Assembly: GCA_964019165.1 (NCBI GenBank) | Contig: OZ025281.1 | Location: 9,166,388-9,230,387, forward strand | Source: Mastigias papua | Taxonomy: Eukaryota > Cnidaria > Scyphozoa > Rhizostomeae > Mastigiidae | Reading direction: 5' to 3' | Length of the DNA: 64,000 nt | Part shown: positions 24,049-37,365 of the stretch, piece by piece | How positions within the stretch are numbered: the stretch's first letter is position 1 | Layout: every line of letters starts with the position of its first letter | Program-made: the position numbers and the translations under genes | The notes under the pieces: model-generated | Told to the model about the DNA's origin: nothing | Seen by the model: only the letters and a program-made list of their open reading frames with translations | Database searches by the model: none

Positions 24049-27000
24049 CCAGTAGGCCTACCACCACTCCTGCAACCGTTCTGCCTCCAGTCCTGCCTGC
24101 AAATAGGCCTGCTAGCCTGCTGCTTTGCCTGCCAATAGGCCTGCCTGCATGCCTGCCAATAAGCCTGCTTGCCTGCTGATACACCTGCAATTAGCCCTAC
24201 CAGCCGATATGACTGTGACTGGTCCAGGCAAATGGCTTGCCTGCCTGCTTCCAATACTCACTCACTCACTCACTCGGTCACTTAGTCAGTATGGCAATAG
24301 GTCTACCACTCGGCCAGCCCTACCAGTGGTCTTCCACTGGGCCAGCCCTACCACTGGTCTACAACTCGGCCAGCCCTACCAGTGGCCTACTACTTGGCCA
24401 GCCCTACCAGTAGCCTACCACTTGGCTGGCCCTATCAGTAGGTGTATCACCGGTAATGCATCTGTTCTGCCTCCAGTCCTGAATGCCAATAGGCCTGCTA
24501 GCCTGTTACTTTGCCTGCCAATAGGCCTGCCTGCATGCCTGCCGATAAGCCTGCTTGCCTGCTCATACACCTGCAAATAGGCCTACCTGCCGATATGACT
24601 GTGACTGGTCCAGGCAAATGGCTTGCCTGCCTGCTTCCAATACTCACTCACTCACTCGGTCACTCGGTAACTCGGTCATTCAGTCAGTCTGGCAATAGGT
24701 CTACCACTCGGCCAGCCCTACCAGTGTCCTACCACTTGGCCAGCCCTACCAGTAGCCTACCACTTGGCTGGCCCTACCAGTAGGCCTACCACCGCTCCTG
24801 CAACTGTTCTGCCTCCAGTCCTGCCTGCCAATAGGCCTGCTAGCCTGCTACTTTGCCTGCCAATTGGCCTACTAGCCTGTTACTGTGCCTGCCAATAGGC
24901 CTGGCTGCCTGCTCATACACCTGCAAATAGGCCTACCTGCCGATATGACTGTGACTGGTCCAGGCAAATGGCTTGCCTGCCTGCTTCCAATACTCACTCA
25001 CTCACTCAGTCACTCGGTCACTCGGTCACTCAGTCAGTCTGGCAATAGGTCTACCACTCGGCCAGCCCTACCAGTAGCCTACCACTTGGCTGCCCCTACC
25101 AGTAGGCCTACCACCGCTCCTGCAACTGTTCTGCATCCAGTCCTGCCTGCCAATAGGCCTGCTAGCCTGTTACTTTGCCTGCCAATAGGCCTGCCTGCAT
25201 GCCTGCCGATAAGCCTGCTTCCTGCTCATACACCTGCAAATAGGCCTACCTGCCGATATGACTGTAACTGGTCCAGGCAAATGGCTTGCCTGCCTGCTTC
25301 CAATACTCACTCACTCACTCGGTCACTCGGTAACTCGGTCATTCAGTCAGTCTGGCAATAGGTCTACCACTCGGCCAGCCCTACCAGTGGCCTACCACTT
25401 GGCCAGCCCTACCAGTAGCCTACCACTTGGCTGGCCCTACCAGTAGGCCTACCACCGCTCCTGCAACTGTTCTGCCTCCAGTCCTGCCTGCCAATAGGCC
25501 TGCTAGCCTGCTACTTTGCCTGCAAATAGGCCTGCCTGCATGCCTGCCGTAAAGCCTGCTTGCCTGCTCATACACCTGCAACTAGGCCTACCTGCCGATA
25601 TGACTGTGACTGGTCCAGGCAAATGGCTTGCCTGCCTGCTTCCAATACTCACTCACTCACTCAGTCACTCGGTCACTCGGTCACTCAGTCAGTCTGGCAA
25701 TAGGTCTACCACTCGGCCAGCACTACCAGTGGCCTACCACCCGGCCAGCCCTACCAGTAGCCTACCACTTGGCTGGCCCTATCAGTAGGTCTACCACCGG
25801 TAATCCATCTGTTCTGCCTCCAGTCCTGCCTGCCAATAGGCCTGCTAGCCTGTTACTTTGCCTGCCAATAGACCTGCCTGCATGCCTGCCGATAAGCCTG
25901 CTTGCCTGCTCATACACCTGCAAATAGGCCTACCTGCCGATATGACTGTGACTGGTCCAGGCAAATGGCTTGCCTGCCTGCCTCTAATACTCACTCACTC
26001 ACTCAGTCACTCGGTCACTCGGTCACTTAGTCAATCTGGCAATAGGTCTACCACTCGGCCAGCCCTACCAGTGGTCTTCCACTGGGCCAGCCCTACCATT
26101 GGTCTACCACTCGGCCAGCCCTACCAGTGGCCTACCACTTGGCCAGACCTACCATTAGCCTACCACTTGGCTGGCCCTACCAGTAGGCCTACCACCGCTC
26201 CTGCAACTCTTCTGCCTCCAGTCCTGCCTGCCAATAGGCCTGCTAGCCTGCTACTTTGCCTGCCAATAGGCCTGCCGATAAGCCTGCTTGCCTGCTCATA
26301 CACCTGCAAATAGGCCTACCTGCCGATATGACTGTGACTGGTCCAGGCAAATGGCTTGCCTGCCTGCTTCCAATACTCACTCACTCACTCAATCACTCGG
26401 TCACTCGGCAGCTCAGTCAGTCTGGACATAGATCTACCACTCGGCCAGCTCTACCAGTAGCCTACCACTTGGCTGGCCCTACCAGTGGGCCTACCACAGC
26501 TCTTGCAACTGTTCTGCCTCCAGTCCTGCCTGCCAATAGGCCTGCTAGCCTGCTACTTTGCCTGCCAATATGCCTGCCTGCATGCCTGCCGATAAGCCTG
26601 CTTGCCTGCTCATACACCTGCAAATAGGCCTACCTGCCGATATGACTGTGACTGGTCCAGGCAAATGGCTTGCCTGCCTGCCTCCAATACTCACTCACTC
26701 ACTCAGTCACTCGGTTACTCGGTCACTCAGTCAGTCTGGCAATAGGTCTACCACTCGGCCAGCCCTACCAGTAGCCTACCACTTGGCTGGCCCTACCAGT
26801 AGGCCTACCACCGCTCCTGCTACTGTTCTGCCTCCAGTCCTGCCTGCCAATAGGCTTGCTAGCCTGCTACTTTGCTTGCCAATAGGCCTGCCTGCATGCC
26901 TGCCAATAACCCTGCTTGCCTGCTCATACACCTGCAAATAGGCCTACCTGCCGATATGACTGTGACTGGTCCAGGCAAATGGCTTGCCTGCCTGCTTCCA

Positions 27001-27248
27001 ATACTCACTCACTCACTCAGTCACTCGGTCACTCGGTCACTCAGTCAGTCTGGCAAAAGGTCTACCACTCGGCAAGCCCTACCAGTGGCCTACCACTTGG
27101 CCAGCCCTACCAGTAGGCCTACCACCGCTCCTGCAACTGTTCTGCCTCCAGTCCTGCCTGCCAATAGGCCTGCTAGCGTTCTACTTTGCCTGCCAATAGG
27201 CCTGCCGATAAGCCTGCTTGCCTGCTCATACACCTGCAAATAGGCCTA
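22840..27248. repeat. 4,409-bp tandem unit, copy 1 (13 monomers)
   Basis: Monomer boxes lie at 23091, 23401, 23743, 24125, 24511, 24853, 25175, 25516, 25858, 26256, 26558, 26872 and 27186. Every translated stretch I compared with its partner 4,409 bp downstream was identical except for two bases: ctcgttcag versus ctcgatcag near 23,619/28,028, and agtcctgcc versus agtcgtgcc near 27,154/31,563. The unit includes two unusual monomers. One is 24853, with a local partial duplication. The other is 26256, with the diverged ctcggcagctcag and ggacatagatc words. Confidence 0.9.
24853..24905. repeat. Local partial duplication within a monomer
   Basis: The trailer-to-box stretch is repeated here with changes (aattggcctactagcc, then ttactgtgcctgcc). 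The leader that follows skips the atgcctgccgataag section and continues cctggctgcctgctc. An identical copy sits at about 29,262-29,314, carried by the 4,409-bp duplication. It is one of the few places where monomer order is not simple. Confidence 0.7.
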
Positions 27249-30200
27249 CCTGCCGATATGACTGTGACTGGTCCAGGCAAATGGCTTGCCTGCCTGCTTC
27301 CAATACTCACTCACTCACTCGGTCACTCAGTCAGTCTGGCAATAGGTCTACCACTCGGCCAGGCCTACCAGTGGCCTACCACTTGGCCAGCCCTACCAGT
27401 AGCCTACCACTTGGCTGGCCCTACCTGTAGGCCTACCACCGCTCCTGCAACTGTTCTGCCTCCAGTCCTGCCTCCCAATAGGCCTACTAGCCTGTTACTT
27501 TGCCTGCCAATAGGCCTGCCTGCATGCCTGCCGATAAGCCTGCTTGCCTGCTCATACACCTGCAACTAGGCCTACCTGCCGATATGACTGTGACTGGTCC
27601 AGGCAAATGGCTTGCCTGCTTGCTTCCAATACTCACTCACTCAGTCACTCGGTCACTCGGTCACTCAGTCAGTCTGGCAATAGGTCTACCACTCGGCCAG
27701 CCCTACCAGTAGCCTACCACTTGGCTGCCCCTACCAGTAGGCCTACCACCGCTCCTGCAACTGTTCTGCATCCAGTCCTGCCTGCCAATAGGCCTGCTAG
27801 CCTGTTACTTTGCCTGCCAATAGGCCTGCCTGCATGCCTGTCGATAAGCCTGCTTGCCTGCTCATACACCTGCAACTAGGCCTACCTGCCGATATGACTG
27901 TGACTGGTCCAGGCAAATGGCTTGCCTGCCTGCTTCCAATACTCACTCACTCACTCAGTAACTCGGTCACTCGGTCACTCAGTCAGTCTGGCAATAGGTC
28001 TACCACTCGGCCAGCCCTACCAGTGGCCTACCACTCGATCAGCCCTATCAGTAGCCTACCACTTGGCTGGCCCTACCAGTAGGCCTACCACGGCTCCTGC
28101 AACTGTTCTGCCTCCAGTCCTGAATGCCAATAGGCCTGCTAGCCTGTTACTTTGCCTGCCAATAGGCCTGCCTGCATGCCTGCCGATAAGACTGCTTGCC
28201 TGCTCATACACCTGCAATTAGGCCTACCAGCCGATATAACTGTGACTGGTCCAGGCAAATGGCTTGCCTGCCTGCTTCCAAAACTCACTCACTCACTCGG
28301 TCACTCAGTCAGTCTGGCAATAGGTCTACCACTCGGCCAGCCCTACCAGTGGTCTTCCACTGGGCCAGCCCTACCAGTGGTCTACCACTCGGCCAGCCCT
28401 ACCAGTGGCCTAACACTTGGCCAGCCCTACCAGTAGCCTACCACTTGGCTGGCCCTACCAGTAGGCCTACCACCACTCCTGCAACCGTTCTGCCTCCAGT
28501 CCTGCCTGCAAATAGGCCTGCTAGCCTGCTGCTTTGCCTGCCAATAGGCCTGCCTGCATGCCTGCCAATAAGCCTGCTTGCCTGCTGATACACCTGCAAT
28601 TAGCCCTACCAGCCGATATGACTGTGACTGGTCCAGGCAAATGGCTTGCCTGCCTGCTTCCAATACTCACTCACTCACTCACTCGGTCACTTAGTCAGTA
28701 TGGCAATAGGTCTACCACTCGGCCAGCCCTACCAGTGGTCTTCCACTGGGCCAGCCCTACCACTGGTCTACAACTCGGCCAGCCCTACCAGTGGCCTACT
28801 ACTTGGCCAGCCCTACCAGTAGCCTACCACTTGGCTGGCCCTATCAGTAGGTGTATCACCGGTAATGCATCTGTTCTGCCTCCAGTCCTGAATGCCAATA
28901 GGCCTGCTAGCCTGTTACTTTGCCTGCCAATAGGCCTGCCTGCATGCCTGCCGATAAGCCTGCTTGCCTGCTCATACACCTGCAAATAGGCCTACCTGCC
29001 GATATGACTGTGACTGGTCCAGGCAAATGGCTTGCCTGCCTGCTTCCAATACTCACTCACTCACTCGGTCACTCGGTAACTCGGTCATTCAGTCAGTCTG
29101 GCAATAGGTCTACCACTCGGCCAGCCCTACCAGTGTCCTACCACTTGGCCAGCCCTACCAGTAGCCTACCACTTGGCTGGCCCTACCAGTAGGCCTACCA
29201 CCGCTCCTGCAACTGTTCTGCCTCCAGTCCTGCCTGCCAATAGGCCTGCTAGCCTGCTACTTTGCCTGCCAATTGGCCTACTAGCCTGTTACTGTGCCTG
29301 CCAATAGGCCTGGCTGCCTGCTCATACACCTGCAAATAGGCCTACCTGCCGATATGACTGTGACTGGTCCAGGCAAATGGCTTGCCTGCCTGCTTCCAAT
29401 ACTCACTCACTCACTCAGTCACTCGGTCACTCGGTCACTCAGTCAGTCTGGCAATAGGTCTACCACTCGGCCAGCCCTACCAGTAGCCTACCACTTGGCT
29501 GCCCCTACCAGTAGGCCTACCACCGCTCCTGCAACTGTTCTGCATCCAGTCCTGCCTGCCAATAGGCCTGCTAGCCTGTTACTTTGCCTGCCAATAGGCC
29601 TGCCTGCATGCCTGCCGATAAGCCTGCTTCCTGCTCATACACCTGCAAATAGGCCTACCTGCCGATATGACTGTAACTGGTCCAGGCAAATGGCTTGCCT
29701 GCCTGCTTCCAATACTCACTCACTCACTCGGTCACTCGGTAACTCGGTCATTCAGTCAGTCTGGCAATAGGTCTACCACTCGGCCAGCCCTACCAGTGGC
29801 CTACCACTTGGCCAGCCCTACCAGTAGCCTACCACTTGGCTGGCCCTACCAGTAGGCCTACCACCGCTCCTGCAACTGTTCTGCCTCCAGTCCTGCCTGC
29901 CAATAGGCCTGCTAGCCTGCTACTTTGCCTGCAAATAGGCCTGCCTGCATGCCTGCCGTAAAGCCTGCTTGCCTGCTCATACACCTGCAACTAGGCCTAC
30001 CTGCCGATATGACTGTGACTGGTCCAGGCAAATGGCTTGCCTGCCTGCTTCCAATACTCACTCACTCACTCAGTCACTCGGTCACTCGGTCACTCAGTCA
30101 GTCTGGCAATAGGTCTACCACTCGGCCAGCACTACCAGTGGCCTACCACCCGGCCAGCCCTACCAGTAGCCTACCACTTGGCTGGCCCTATCAGTAGGTC

Positions 30201-31657
30201 TACCACCGGTAATCCATCTGTTCTGCCTCCAGTCCTGCCTGCCAATAGGCCTGCTAGCCTGTTACTTTGCCTGCCAATAGACCTGCCTGCATGCCTGCCG
30301 ATAAGCCTGCTTGCCTGCTCATACACCTGCAAATAGGCCTACCTGCCGATATGACTGTGACTGGTCCAGGCAAATGGCTTGCCTGCCTGCCTCTAATACT
30401 CACTCACTCACTCAGTCACTCGGTCACTCGGTCACTTAGTCAATCTGGCAATAGGTCTACCACTCGGCCAGCCCTACCAGTGGTCTTCCACTGGGCCAGC
30501 CCTACCATTGGTCTACCACTCGGCCAGCCCTACCAGTGGCCTACCACTTGGCCAGACCTACCATTAGCCTACCACTTGGCTGGCCCTACCAGTAGGCCTA
30601 CCACCGCTCCTGCAACTCTTCTGCCTCCAGTCCTGCCTGCCAATAGGCCTGCTAGCCTGCTACTTTGCCTGCCAATAGGCCTGCCGATAAGCCTGCTTGC
30701 CTGCTCATACACCTGCAAATAGGCCTACCTGCCGATATGACTGTGACTGGTCCAGGCAAATGGCTTGCCTGCCTGCTTCCAATACTCACTCACTCACTCA
30801 ATCACTCGGTCACTCGGCAGCTCAGTCAGTCTGGACATAGATCTACCACTCGGCCAGCTCTACCAGTAGCCTACCACTTGGCTGGCCCTACCAGTGGGCC
30901 TACCACAGCTCTTGCAACTGTTCTGCCTCCAGTCCTGCCTGCCAATAGGCCTGCTAGCCTGCTACTTTGCCTGCCAATATGCCTGCCTGCATGCCTGCCG
31001 ATAAGCCTGCTTGCCTGCTCATACACCTGCAAATAGGCCTACCTGCCGATATGACTGTGACTGGTCCAGGCAAATGGCTTGCCTGCCTGCCTCCAATACT
31101 CACTCACTCACTCAGTCACTCGGTTACTCGGTCACTCAGTCAGTCTGGCAATAGGTCTACCACTCGGCCAGCCCTACCAGTAGCCTACCACTTGGCTGGC
31201 CCTACCAGTAGGCCTACCACCGCTCCTGCTACTGTTCTGCCTCCAGTCCTGCCTGCCAATAGGCTTGCTAGCCTGCTACTTTGCTTGCCAATAGGCCTGC
31301 CTGCATGCCTGCCAATAACCCTGCTTGCCTGCTCATACACCTGCAAATAGGCCTACCTGCCGATATGACTGTGACTGGTCCAGGCAAATGGCTTGCCTGC
31401 CTGCTTCCAATACTCACTCACTCACTCAGTCACTCGGTCACTCGGTCACTCAGTCAGTCTGGCAAAAGGTCTACCACTCGGCAAGCCCTACCAGTGGCCT
31501 ACCACTTGGCCAGCCCTACCAGTAGGCCTACCACCGCTCCTGCAACTGTTCTGCCTCCAGTCGTGCCTGCCAATAGGCCTGCTAGCGTTCTACTTTGCCT
31601 GCCAATAGGCCTGCCGATAAGCCTGCTTGCCTGCTCATACACCTGCAAATAGGCCTA
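27249..31657. repeat. 4,409-bp tandem unit, copy 2 (13 monomers)
   Basis: Monomer boxes lie at 27500, 27810, 28152, 28534, 28920, 29262, 29584, 29925, 30267, 30665, 30967, 31281 and 31595. Homology to copy 1 continues 72 bp past the unit end, to 31,729, where ctcggtcac becomes ctcagtcac. The exchange point therefore lies somewhere in the 72 bp 27,249-27,320, a conserved leader section. That is what homologous unequal crossing-over between two monomers would leave. The monomer at 27186 is the junction monomer. Confidence 0.9.
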
Positions 31658-33563
31658 CCTGCCGATATGACTGTGACTGGTCCAGGCAAATGGCTTGCCT
31701 GCCTGCTTCCAATACTCACTCACTCACTCAGTCACTCGGTCACTCGGTCACTCAGTCAGTCTGGCAAAAGGTCTACCACTCGGCAAGCCCTACCAGTGGC
31801 CTACCACTTGGCCAGCCATACCAGTAGGCCTACCACCGCTCCTGCAACTGTTCTGCCTCCAGTCCTGCCTGCCAATAAGCCTGCTAGCCTGTTACTTCGC
31901 CTGCCAATAGGCCTGCCGATAAGCCTGCTTGCCTGCTCATACACCTGCAAATAGGCCTACCTGCCGATATGACTGTGAATGGTCCAGGCACATGGCTTGC
32001 CTGCCTGCTTCCAATACTCACTTACTCACTCACTCAGTCACTCGGTCACTCGGTCACTCAGTCAGTCTGGCAATAGGTCTACCACTCGGCCAGCTCTACC
32101 AGTAGCCTACCATTTGGCTGGCCCTACCAGTAGGCCTACCACCGCTCTTGCAACTGTTCTGCCTCCAGTCCTGCCTGCCAATAGGCCTACTAGCCTGTTA
32201 CTTTGCCTGCCAATAGGCCTGCCTGCATGCCCGCCGATAAGCCCGCTTGCCTGCTCATACACCTGCAAATAGGCCTACCTGCCGATATGATTGTGACTGG
32301 TCCAGGCAAATGGCTTGCCTGCCTGCTTCCAATACTCACTCACTCACTCACTCAGTCACTCGGTCACTCGGTCACTCAGTCAGTCTGGCAATAGGTCTAC
32401 CACTCGGCCAGCCCTACCAGTAGCCTACCACTTGGCTGACCCTACCAGTAGGCCTACCACCGCTCCTGCAACTGTTCTGCCTCCAGTCCTGCCTGCCACT
32501 AAGCCTGCTAGCCTGCTACTTTGCTTGCCAATAGGCCTGCATGCGTGCCTGCCGATAAGCCTGCTTGCCTGCTCATACACCTGCAAATAGGCCTACCACC
32601 CGATATGACTGTGACTTGTACAGGCAAATGGCTTGCCTGCCTGCTTCCATTACTCACTCACTCACTCACTCACTCACTCACTCAGTCACTCGGTCACTCG
32701 GTCAGTCAGTCAGTCTGGCAATAGGTCTACCACTCGGCCAGCCCTACCAGTGGTCTACCACTAGGCCAGCCCTACCAGTGGTCTACCACTCGGCCAGCCC
32801 TACCAGTGGCCTACCACTTGGCCAGCCCTACCAGTAGCCTACCACTTGGCAGCCCCTACCTGTAGGCCTACCACCGCTCCTGCAACTCTTCTGCAACCAG
32901 TCCTGCCTGCCAATAGGCCTGCTAGCCTGTTACTTTGCCTGCCAATAGGCCTGCCTGCATGCCTGCCGATAAGCCTGCTTGCCAGCTCATACACCTGCAA
33001 ATAGGCCTACCTGCCGATATGACTGTGACTGGTCCAGGCAAATGGCTTGCCTGCCTGCTTCCAATACTCACTCACTCATTCGGTCACTCGGTAACTCGGT
33101 CATTCAGTCAGTCTGGCAATAGGTCTACCACTCGGCCAGCTCTACCAGTGGCCTACCACTTGGCCACCCCTACCAGTAGCCTACCACTTGGCTGGCCCTA
33201 CCAGTAGGCCTACCACCGCTCCTGCAACTGTTCTGCCTCCAGTCCTGCCTGCCAATAGGCCTGCTAGCCTGCTACTTTGTTTGCCAATAAGCCTGCCTGC
33301 ATGCCTGCCAATTACCCTGCTTGCCTGCTCATACACCTGCAAATAGCCCTACCTGCCGATATGACTGTGACTGGTCCAGGCAAATGGCTTGCCTGCCTGC
33401 TTCCAATACTCACTCACTCACTCACTCAGTCACTCGGTCACTCGGTCACTCAGTCAGTCTGGCAATAGGTCTACCACTCGGCCAGCCCTACCAGTGGCCT
33501 ACCACTTGGCCAGCCCTACCAGTAGGCCTACCACCGCCCCTGCAACTGTTCTGCCTCCAGTCC
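31658..33563. repeat. Array segment S9 with the longest monomer (414 bp)
   Basis: Monomer boxes lie at 31897, 32203, 32521, 32935 and 33277. The monomer at 32521 is the longest in the window (414 bp), because it combines five 28-bp units with an expanded ACTC tract. From about 32,609 to 34,016 the segment matches 54,953 to 56,360 at offset 22,344, crossing the start of the 3,802-bp unit. The monomers at 31897 (302 bp) and 32203 (306-bp spacing upstream) carry private changes such as acttcgcc and tgtgaatggtcc. Confidence 0.8.
32652..32683. repeat. Longest pure ACTC tetranucleotide tract, (ACTC)8
   Basis: Eight uninterrupted ACTC words are followed by AGTC and CGGT words. Most monomers carry only three to four pure words. 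The equivalent tracts at 55,000-55,027 and 62,152-62,179 have seven. The 4-bp length differences between otherwise matching monomers (for example 14,326 versus 22,765) fall in this tract, as expected for replication slippage. Confidence 0.85.
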
Positions 33564-34384
33564 TGCCTGCCAATAGGCCTGCTAGCCTGCTACTTTGCCT
33601 GCCAATAGGCCTGCCTGCATGCCTTCCTGCCGATAAGCCTGCTTGCCTGCTCATACACCTGCAAATAGGCCTACCTGCCGATATGACTGTGACTGGTCCA
33701 GGCAAATGCCTTGCCTGCCTGCTTCCAATACTCACTCACTCACTCACTCACTCAGTCAGTCAGTCTGGCAATAGGTCTACCACTCGGCCAGCCCTACCAG
33801 TGGTCTTCCACTGGGCCAGCCCTACCACTGGTCTACAACTCGGCCAGCCCTACCAGTGGCCTACCACTTGGCCAGCCCTACGAGTAGCCTACCACTTGGC
33901 TGGCCCTATCAGTAGGTGTATCACCGGTAATGCATCTGTTCTGCCTCCAGTCCTGCCTGCCAATAGGCCTGCTAGCCTGCTACTTTGCCTGCCAATAGGC
34001 CTGCCTGCATGCCTGCCTGCCGATAAGCCTGCTTGCCTACTCATACACCTGCAAATAGGCCTTCCTGCCGATATGACTGTGACTGGTCCAGGCAAATGGC
34101 TTGCCTGCCTGCTTCCAATACTCACTCACTCACTCGATCACTCAGTCAGTCTGGCAATAGGTCTACCACTCGGCCAGGCCTACCAGTGGCCTACCACTTG
34201 GCCAGCCCTACCAGTAGCCTACCACTTGGCTGGCCCTACCTGTAGGCCTACCACCGCTCCTGCAACTGTTCTGCCTCCAGTCCTGCCTGCCAATAGGCCT
34301 ACTAGCCTGTTACTTTGCCTGCCAATAGGCCTGCCTGCATGCCTGCCGATAAGCCTGCTTGCCTGCTCATACACCTGCAACTAG
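33389..34384 (+). other. 331-codon open frame from repeats, not called as a gene
   Basis: This is the second-longest open frame in the window. It begins at TTG and spans several monomers because consecutive ones here (390, 330 and neighbours) happen to keep phase and avoid the conserved TAG words. The translation is the same low-complexity Pro/Ala/Leu/Thr/Ser-rich repeat seen in all other frames, with no recognisable domain. Overlapping frames on both strands are also open. I treat it as a by-product of the satellite. Confidence 0.85.
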
Positions 34385-37365
34385 GCCTACCTGCCGATAT
34401 GACTGTGACTGGTCCAGGCAAATGGCTTGCCTGCCTGCTTCCAATACTCACTCACTCACTCACTCAGTCACTCGGTCACTCGGTCACTCAGTCAGTCTGG
34501 CAATAGGTCTACCACTCGGCCAGCCCTACCAGTAGCCTACCACTTGGCTGCCCCTACCAGTAGGCCTACCACCGCTCCTGCAACTGTTCTGCATCCAGTC
34601 CTGCCTGCCAATAGGCCTGCTAGCCTGCTACTTTGCCTGCCAATAGGCCTGCCTGCATGCCTGCTCATACACCTGCAACTAGGCCTACCTGCCGATATGA
34701 CTGTGACTGGTCCAGGCAAATGGCTTGCCTGCCTGCTTCCAATACTCACTCACTCACTCAGTAACTCGGTCACTCGGTCACTCAGTCAGTCTGGCAATAG
34801 GTCTACCACTCGGCCAGCCCTACCAGTGGCCTACCACTCGTTCAGCCCTATCAGTAGCCTACCACTTGGCTGGCCCTACCAGTAGGCCTACCACGGCTCC
34901 TGCAACTGTTCTGCCTCCAGTCCTGCCTGCCAATAGGCCTGCTAGCCTGTTACTTTGCCTGCCAATAGGCCTGCCTGCATGCCTGCCGATAAGCCTGCTT
35001 GCCTGCTCATACACCTGCAAATAGGCCTACCAGCCGATATAACTGTGACTGGTCCAGGCAAATGGCTTGCCTGCCTGCTTCCAAAACTCACTCACTCACT
35101 CGGTCACTCAGTCAGTCTGGCAATAGGTCTACCACTCGGCCAGCCCTACCAGTGGTCTTCCACTGGGCCAGCCCTACCAGTGGTCTACCACTCGGCCAGC
35201 CCTACCAGTGGCATAACACTTGGCCAGCCCTACCAGTAGCCTACCACTTGGCTGGCCCTACCAGTAGGCCTACCACCACTCCTGCAACTGTTCTGCCTCC
35301 AGTCCTGCCTGCCAATAGGCCTGCTAGCCTGCTGCTTTGCCTGCCAATAGGCCTGCCTGCATGCCTGCCAATAAGCCTGCTTGCCTGCTGATACACCTGC
35401 AATTAGCCCTACCAGCCGATATGACTGTGACTGGTCCAGGCAAATGGCTTGCCTGCCTGCTTCCAATACTCACTCACTCACTCACTCGGTCACTTAGTCA
35501 GTATGGCAATAGGTCTACCACTCGGCCAGCCCTACCAGTGGTCTTCCACTGGGCCAGCCCTACCACTGGTCTACAACTCGGCCAGCCCTACCAGTGGCCT
35601 ACCACTTGGCCAGCCCTACCAGTAGCCTACCACTTGGCTGGCCCTATCAGTAGGTGTATCACCGGTAATGCATCTGTTCTGCCTCCAGTCCTGCCTGCCA
35701 ATAGGCCTGCTAGCCTGTTACTTTGCCTGCCAATAGGCCTGCCTGCATGCCTGCCGATAAGCCTGCTTGCCTGCTCATACACCTGCAAATAGGCCTACCT
35801 GCCGATATGACTGTGACTGGTCCAGGCAAATGGCTTGCCTGCCTGCTTCCAATACTCACTCACTCACTCGGTCACTCGGTAACTCGGTCATTCAGTCAGT
35901 CTGGCAATAGGTCTACCACTCGGCCAGCCCTACCAGTGTCCTACCACTTGGCCAGCCCTACCAGTAGCCTACCACTTGGCTGGCCCTACCAGTAGGCCTA
36001 CCACCGCTCCTGCAACTGTTCTGCCTCCAGTCCTGCCTGCCAATAGGCCTGCTAGCCTGTTACTTTGCCTGCCAATAGGCCTGCCTGCATGCCTGCCGAT
36101 AAGCCTGCTTGCCAGCTCATACACCTGCAAATAGGCCTACCTGCCGATATGACTGTGACTGGTCCAGGCAAATGGCTTGCCTGCCTGCTTCCAATACTCA
36201 CTCACTCATTCGGTCACTCGGTAACTCGGTCATTCAGTCAGTCTGGCAATAGGTCTACCACTCGGCCAGCCCTACCAGTGGCCTACCACTTGGCCAGCCC
36301 TACCAGTAGCCTACCACTTGGCTGGCCCTACCAGTAGGCCTACCACCGCTCCTGCAACTGTTCTGCCTCCAGTCCTGCCTGCCAATAGGCCTGCTAGCCT
36401 GCTACTTTGTTTGCCAATAAGCCTGCCTGCATGCCTGCCAATTACCCTGCTTGCCTGCTCATACACCTGCAAATAGCCCTACCTGCCGATATGACTGTGA
36501 CTGGTCCAGGCAAATGGCTTGCCTGCCTGCTTCCAATACTCACTCACTCACTCACTCAGTCACTCGGTCACTCGGTCACTCAGTCAGTCTGGCAATAGGT
36601 CTACCACTCGGCCAGCCCTACCAGTGGCCTACCGCCTGGCCAGCCCTACCAGTAGGCCTACCACCGCTCCTGCAACTGATTAGCCTCCAGTCGTGCCTGC
36701 CAATAGGCCTGCTAGCGTTCTACTTTGCCTGCCAATAGGCCTGCCGATAAGCCTGCTTGTCTGCTCATACACCTGCAAATAGGCCTACCTGCCGATATGA
36801 CCGTGACTGGTCAAGGCAAATGGCTTGCCTGCCTGCGTCCAATACTCACTCACTGACTCAGTCACTCGGTCACTCGGTCATTCAGTCAGTCTGGCAATAG
36901 GTCTACCACTCGGCCAGCCCTACCAGTGGCCTACCACTTGGCCAGCCCTACCAGTAGCCCACCACTTGGCTGGCCCTACCAGTAGGCCTACCACCACTCC
37001 TGCAACTGTTCTGCCCCATGTCCTGCCTGCCAATAGGCCTGCTATTCTGCTACTTTGCCTGCCAATAGGCCTGCCTGCATGCCCGCCGATAAGCCTGCTT
37101 GCCTGCTGATACACCTGCAATTAGGCCTACAAGCCGATATGACTGTGACTGGTCCATGCAAATGGCTTGCCTGCCTGCTTCCAATACTCACTCACTCACT
37201 CAGTCACTCGGTCACTCGGTCACTCAGTCAGTCTGGCAATAGGTCTACCACTCGGCCAGCCCTACCAGTGGCCTACCACTTGGCCAGCCCTACCAGTAGC
37301 CTACGACTTGGCTGGCCCTACCAGTAGGCCTACCACCACTCCTGCAACTGTTCTGCCTCCAGTCG
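33564..37365. repeat. 3,802-bp tandem unit, copy 1 (11 monomers)
   Basis: Monomer boxes lie at 33595, 33985, 34315, 34633, 34955, 35337, 35723, 36065, 36407, 36725 and 37055, with lengths 390, 330, 318, 322, 382, 386, 342, 342, 318, 330 and 342. The match to copy 2 starts right after base 33,563 (c, against g at 37,365). I found no difference between the copies in any stretch I compared. Variants that mark the unit include ccttcctgcc at about 33,623, a 20-bp leader deletion in the monomer at 34633, and actgattagcc at about 36,678. Confidence 0.92.
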
